From Terriglobales bacterium (GTDB taxonomy: Bacteria; Acidobacteriota; Terriglobia; Terriglobales; SCQP01), in assembly GCA_025451775.1 (NCBI GenBank), contig JANWJU010000036.1, forward strand, positions 1-44,935: DNA of 44,935 nt. Reading direction: 5' to 3'. Made by a program: the position numbers and the translations under genes. How positions within the stretch are numbered: the stretch's first letter is position 1; the number at the start of each line of letters is the position of its first letter. Below are positions 41,809 through 44,935 of the stretch, in pieces. A model generated the notes under the pieces. The model ran no database searches. It worked only from the letters and a program-made list of their open reading frames with translations, and had not been told where the DNA came from.

Positions 41809-42075
41809 GCGATCTCCCCGATTGGCGGGAGGAGCGAATCGCGCCACGCCACGACCGCGCCAGTGGAGGCAGCTTGGAGATGCCACGAGCAGAGCGGGCA
41901 CCCCCTGCCGCCAACCGAAGCCCGCCCCGAAGCGACCAGCGGGAGCGACCAAGCGTAAAGTGGCGAGCCACCTTCGATTGCGGTGAGCCGGAGTTGCCTC
42001 CGGCGCTATGCCCGGCAGAGCCATGAACGGGGAGGGGCGAAGACCTTTGTTGCCGCGGACTACAGCCGTGGCACA
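41805..42075 (+). pseudogene. Wrecked GNAT (TacT-type) toxin gene
   Basis: Begins MSDLPDWREERIAPRHDRAS, which fits the start of the toxin family, and is then interrupted exactly between codons by a 108-bp family A repeat (41865-41972). After it the toxin resumes with FDCGEPEL. A shift at 41997, consistent with loss of 8 nt, follows: the continuation LRRYARQSHERGGAKTFVA lies in another frame from 41998, so the open frame ends early. The last ~90 residues of the expected ~160 are absent and the remnant runs into the end of pntB. Function lost. Confidence 0.85.
41865..41972 (+). repeat. Family A 108-bp repeat, copy A5 (in the toxin pseudogene)
   Basis: The most informative copy: both junctions can be placed because the host protein motif HDRAS|FDCGEPEL is split. 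The insert is 108 nt, 36 codons, without a stop, and keeps the frame. No target-site duplication is obvious. Confidence 0.92.
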
Positions 42076-42089
42076 TATTCGGCTGCCGC

Positions 42090-43505
42090 CTACGCCGCCG
42101 CGCCCAGTTCCTTGAGGGCGGCGATGAACTTCACCAGCACGGCTTGCGCGTCGCCGTAGACCATGGCGCAGTTGTCGGCGAAAAACAGCTCGTTCTCCAC
42201 CCCCGAGTAGCCTTTGCCCTGGCCACGCTTGATCACGTACACCTGGTGGGCGTGGTCGGCGTTGAGGATGGGCATGCCGTAAATGGGCGAAGTTTTATCG
42301 GTGCGGGCGGCGGGGTTGACCACGTCGTTGGCGCCGATGACCAGGGCCACGTCGGCGGTCGAGAACTCCTCGTTGATCTCGTCCAGCTCGTGCATCATGT
42401 CGTAGGGCACGCCGGCTTCGGCGAGCAGCACGTCCATGTGGCCGGGCATGCGCCCCGCCACCGGATGCACGGCGAACTTGACCTCGACCCCCGCCGCCTG
42501 CAGCAGCTTGACGAACTCGTACAGCTTGTACTGCGCCTGCGCCACCGCCAAGCCGTAGCCGGGAATGATGATGACCTTGCCGGCATAACGCATGGAGACG
42601 GCGGCATCGCTGGCCTCGGCGGGCTTCATGGCGCCGGCGATCTCCCGGCCGGGGCCGCTGGAGGCCGCCCCAAAGCGGCTGAAAATCACATTCGAGACGG
42701 AGCGGTTCATCGCCCGCGCCATGACCAGCGTCAGCAGCGTTCCCGCCGCGCCCACCACCACGCCGGCGATGACCAGCACCGGCTTCTGCAGCACGTAGCC
42801 TTCGATGCCGACGGCGATTCCGGTGAAGGCGTTGTAGAGCGAGACCACCACCGGCATGTCGGCGCCGCCGATGGGCAGCGTCATCAGCACGCCGTAGGCG
42901 AGCGCGCCGATAAAAAACGCCGCGGTGAGAGCCGGCGTGGGCGCCCCGCCACTGATAATATCGATGCCCACGAAAATGGTGGCGGCCAGCACGATGCCGT
43001 TGGCATACTGCTGCCCCTTGGCGTGGAAAGCGCGGTTGATCCTGCCATCGAGCTTGGCCCAGGCGGTGAGCGATCCTGACAGCGAAGCCGCCCCGATCAG
43101 CGCCCCGACGAGCGCAATGGCCAGCTTGGAGCCAGGGCTGGGGAGCGGGCTTGAGAGCTCGACGGCGGCGATGCAGGCGGCGGCGCCGCCACCCATGCCG
43201 TTGTAGAGCGCCACCATCTGCGGCATGGCGGTCATGGGCACGCGTTTGCCGCTCCACCACGCCCACCCCACCCCCACCACCAGGGCGATCACGCCCAGCG
43301 CGAGATTCGTGCCCAGGTGCGGCTGGGCGTCCGCCGTCACCCCAAAGGCCTCCAGGAAACTCGCCAGCGTGGCCACCAGCACGCCCCAGCCGGCGACCAC
43401 GATGCCGCTGCGCGCGGTGAGCGGCGACGACATGCGCTTCAGCCCCAGGATGAACAGCAGGGCGGCGGCGAAGTCGGTGGCGTCGATGATGAGCTTGGGG
43501 TTCAT
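42090..43505 (-). CDS. pntB: NAD(P) transhydrogenase subunit beta
   Basis: Membrane and NADP(H)-binding subunit of the proton-translocating transhydrogenase (NADH + NADP+ to NAD+ + NADPH). 471 aa: about eight transmembrane segments in the first 270 residues, then the dIII domain with IIIPGYGLAVAQAQ, VKFAVHPVAGRMPGHMDVLLAE and IGANDVVNPAA. Last gene of pntAA-pntAB-pntB, starting 3 nt after pntAB. Confidence 0.96.
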   Translation of the reverse strand: MNPKLIIDATDFAAALLFILGLKRMSSPLTARSGIVVAGWGVLVATLASFLEAFGVTADAQPHLGTNLALGVIALVVGVGWAWWSGKRVPMTAMPQMVALYNGMGGGAAACIAAVELSSPLPSPGSKLAIALVGALIGAASLSGSLTAWAKLDGRINRAFHAKGQQYANGIVLAATIFVGIDIISGGAPTPALTAAFFIGALAYGVLMTLPIGGADMPVVVSLYNAFTGIAVGIEGYVLQKPVLVIAGVVVGAAGTLLTLVMARAMNRSVSNVIFSRFGAASSGPGREIAGAMKPAEASDAAVSMRYAGKVIIIPGYGLAVAQAQYKLYEFVKLLQAAGVEVKFAVHPVAGRMPGHMDVLLAEAGVPYDMMHELDEINEEFSTADVALVIGANDVVNPAARTDKTSPIYGMPILNADHAHQVYVIKRGQGKGYSGVENELFFADNCAMVYGDAQAVLVKFIAALKELGAAA

Positions 43506-43508
43506 GCC

Positions 43509-43814
43509 TTATTTCGAAGCCGGGTTGGCCGAGGGTTTAAACATCTCCAGCATGCGTTTGGTGACCACGTAGCCGCCGGCGGCGTTGCCGGCGCCCAGCA
43601 GCACGCCAATGAAGCCGATGACCTGCTGCGTGGGAGTGGCGGCGTTGAGCAGGGCGTAAAGCGCGCCCACCACCACGATGCCGTGCACGAAGTTCGAGCC
43701 CGACATCAGCGGCGTGTGCAGGATGGCGGGCACGCGGCTGATGATCTCGATGCCGGTGAAGGCGGCGAGCATCACGATATAAAGTGCGATAAAGCCTACC
43801 AGCGTCTGTTCCAT
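43509..43814 (-). CDS. pntAB: NAD(P) transhydrogenase subunit alpha, part 2
   Basis: 101 aa, three to four membrane helices (LVGFIALYIVMLAAFTGIEI, HTPLMSGSNFVHGIVVVGA, IGFIGVLLGAGNAAGG). This is the membrane part of the alpha subunit, encoded separately from dI. Its ATG follows the pntAA stop with no gap. Confidence 0.95.
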   Translation of the reverse strand: MEQTLVGFIALYIVMLAAFTGIEIISRVPAILHTPLMSGSNFVHGIVVVGALYALLNAATPTQQVIGFIGVLLGAGNAAGGYVVTKRMLEMFKPSANPASK

Positions 43815-44861
43815 TCAGTTACGGACCTCGCCGTTATGGGTGAGCGCGGTTTTGGCGATGACCTCGTCGTCCCAATCCAAATGCAGTGCGCCGTCGCGCA
43901 CCATGAGCTTCAGCAGGTTGAGGATGTTTTTGGCGTACAGCTCGCTGGCATTTTCGGCGAGGCGTGAAGGGACGTTGAGCGGGGCGGCGATGGTGACGTG
44001 GCCGCTCTTTCCGGGAGCGGTGACCGTCTCGCCCGGGCGGCTCAGTTCGCAGTTGCCGCCGCCTTCGGCGCCCAGATCGACGATCACCGCCCCCGGCTTC
44101 ATGCCCGCGACCTGGGCGGCGTCGATCAAGCGCGGCGCACGCCGCCCGGGGACGGCGGCGGCGGTGATCACGATATCGGCGGCCTGTATGTGCCTGGTGA
44201 TGGCGGCCGCGACCGCCGCCTTCTCCTCGGCGGTCAACTCGCGAGCATAGCCGCCCTCGCCGCGCGCGTCCACGCCGGTGTCAACGAACTTGGCGCCCAA
44301 CGACTGGGCCTCCTGCTTGGTCTCCGGCCGCACATCATAGGCTTCGAGCACGGCCCCCAAGCGGCGCAGCGTGGCGATGGCCTGCAACCCCGCCACCCCC
44401 AGCCCCATCACCAGCGCCGTGGCCGGACGCACCACGCCGGCGGCGGTGGTCATGCGCGGGACCACCCGCTCCAGCGTTGTCGCAGCCAACAGGGCAGCAG
44501 CATACCCGGCGAGCGCCGCTTGGCTGGAGAGCGCGTCCATCGACTGGGCGCGGGAAATGCGCGGCACCCGCTCCATGGCGAAGCACGTGACGTTTTTCTC
44601 GGCCAGCTTCTGCACCAGCGCCGCCTCCTGCTGGGCATAAACGAACGAGATCAGGATCGCGCCCGGTTTCAGGGCGTTGGCGACATCGAGGCTGGGAGGC
44701 TGGACGCCCAGCACCACATCGGCCTGGGCCGCCGCCGCCGGGTTGGCCTTCCATGTGATCTGGGCGCCGAGCTTTTCAAGCTGGGCCCCAACCGCCGGCA
44801 CCATGGCAGCGCGCTTCTCGAGCGGGCGCGTTTCTTCCAGCACGGCGACGGTGAAGGGCAT
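43815..44861 (-). CDS. pntAA: NAD(P) transhydrogenase subunit alpha, part 1
   Basis: 348-aa soluble NAD(H)-binding dI domain of the AlaDH/PNT family: PFTVAVLEETRPLEKRAAMV, VMGLGVAGLQAIATLRRLGA (Rossmann), AYDVRPETKQEAQSLGAKFV and the mobile-loop region. The split into pntAA/pntAB/pntB is the three-gene form common outside enterobacteria. A TAAAAT hexamer ends 9 nt before the ATG, with a short CAGGAC between. Confidence 0.95.
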   Translation of the reverse strand: MPFTVAVLEETRPLEKRAAMVPAVGAQLEKLGAQITWKANPAAAAQADVVLGVQPPSLDVANALKPGAILISFVYAQQEAALVQKLAEKNVTCFAMERVPRISRAQSMDALSSQAALAGYAAALLAATTLERVVPRMTTAAGVVRPATALVMGLGVAGLQAIATLRRLGAVLEAYDVRPETKQEAQSLGAKFVDTGVDARGEGGYARELTAEEKAAVAAAITRHIQAADIVITAAAVPGRRAPRLIDAAQVAGMKPGAVIVDLGAEGGGNCELSRPGETVTAPGKSGHVTIAAPLNVPSRLAENASELYAKNILNLLKLMVRDGALHLDWDDEVIAKTALTHNGEVRN

Positions 44862-44870
44862 GTCCTGTTG

Positions 44871-44876
44871 ATTTTA
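44871..44876 (-). promoter_or_regulatory. -10-like hexamer of the pnt operon
   Basis: Minus-strand TAAAAT (within TATAAAAT) ending 9 nt before the pntAA ATG. It overlaps a TAA that could end an upstream reading frame. Confidence 0.4.
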
Positions 44877-44935
44877 TACGAGTGACTCCGATTGCAACGC
44901 CTCAAGTGCGGTGCCGGAGGCTTCTTCGACCTGGC
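44874..44935 (-). CDS. Possible C-terminal end of an upstream gene (partial)
   Basis: At the right edge a minus-strand frame reads QVEEASGTALEALQSESLV before a TAA. Composition looks protein-like, but 19 codons are too few to decide. If real, this gene ends about 12 nt before pntAA. Confidence 0.25.
   Translation of the reverse strand, partial: QVEEASGTALEALQSESLV

Noticed and set aside
41638-42076. Minus-strand frames over the toxin wreck
   Set aside because: They run through the family A element, which is open in both directions, and have no start signal or family match.

Overview
The window is a G+C-rich chromosomal segment (about two thirds G+C by eye) with short intergenic gaps and many ATGA stop/start overlaps. 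It carries 48 recognisable genes, one of them a wreck, plus a possible gene end at the right edge. No rRNA, tRNA, phage or transposase gene was seen. The protein set (Tat-exported Gfo/Idh/MocA oxidoreductase, cytochrome P460, RNase J with RsmA, three-subunit transhydrogenase, CPxC-type Mrp, variant YchF, OmpA-type lipoprotein) points to a Gram-negative, probably aerobic soil-type bacterium. Acidobacteriota is my best guess; this is inference, since no marker gene allows a firm placement.

Layout. 1-1953: purH between two inverted copies of a GC-rich repeat (family B). 2036-8505: a small biosynthetic-looking cluster: a divergent carrier protein, then an acyl-CoA-dehydrogenase-like flavoprotein, a stand-alone amino-acid-type adenylation protein, a GNAT/zinc-ribbon/methyltransferase fusion and a small-molecule kinase, all overlapping. 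8754-10954: RsbW/RsbV-type switch, MsrA and an SDR. 10980-18855: secreted unknown protein, gluconokinase, acyl-CoA synthetase, Tat oxidoreductase with cytochrome P460, FolD, CoaE and an HtrA-like protease. 18909-20715: divergent pfkB/mrp. 20748-22825: a zinc-ribbon protein, then on the minus strand a fluoride riboswitch driving a fused double DUF190, a single DUF190 and CrcB. 22915-27821: MFS transporter, membrane zinc-ribbon protein, YchF, ECF sigma with zinc anti-sigma, shikimate kinase. 27822-32731: heterodimeric ABC exporter, TPR protein, OmpA lipoprotein. 32878-39144: UvrC, YtxH and DUF948-like envelope proteins, SH3 protein, RNase J, RsmA. 39198-42075: thioredoxin, PurA, TPR protein and a TacA-type antitoxin with a wrecked TacT-type toxin gene. 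42090-44861: pntB/pntAB/pntAA.

Three signals run across the window. (1) A dispersed 108-bp element (family A) has five copies plus fragments, all in the same orientation. It lacks stop codons in at least five frames and so sits inside reading frames: it forms the C-terminal tails of two cluster proteins, contributes to the UvrC tail, and is inserted exactly in frame inside the dead toxin gene. (2) A -10-like hexamer (mostly TAnnnT) lies only 5-9 nt before the start codon of about eleven genes, most with no clear Shine-Dalgarno, suggesting leaderless or nearly leaderless transcripts. (3) Family B repeats abut gene ends and starts.

The best candidates for new biology are family A, the carrier-protein/dehydrogenase/adenylation cluster, and the fluoride-responsive DUF190-CrcB operon.
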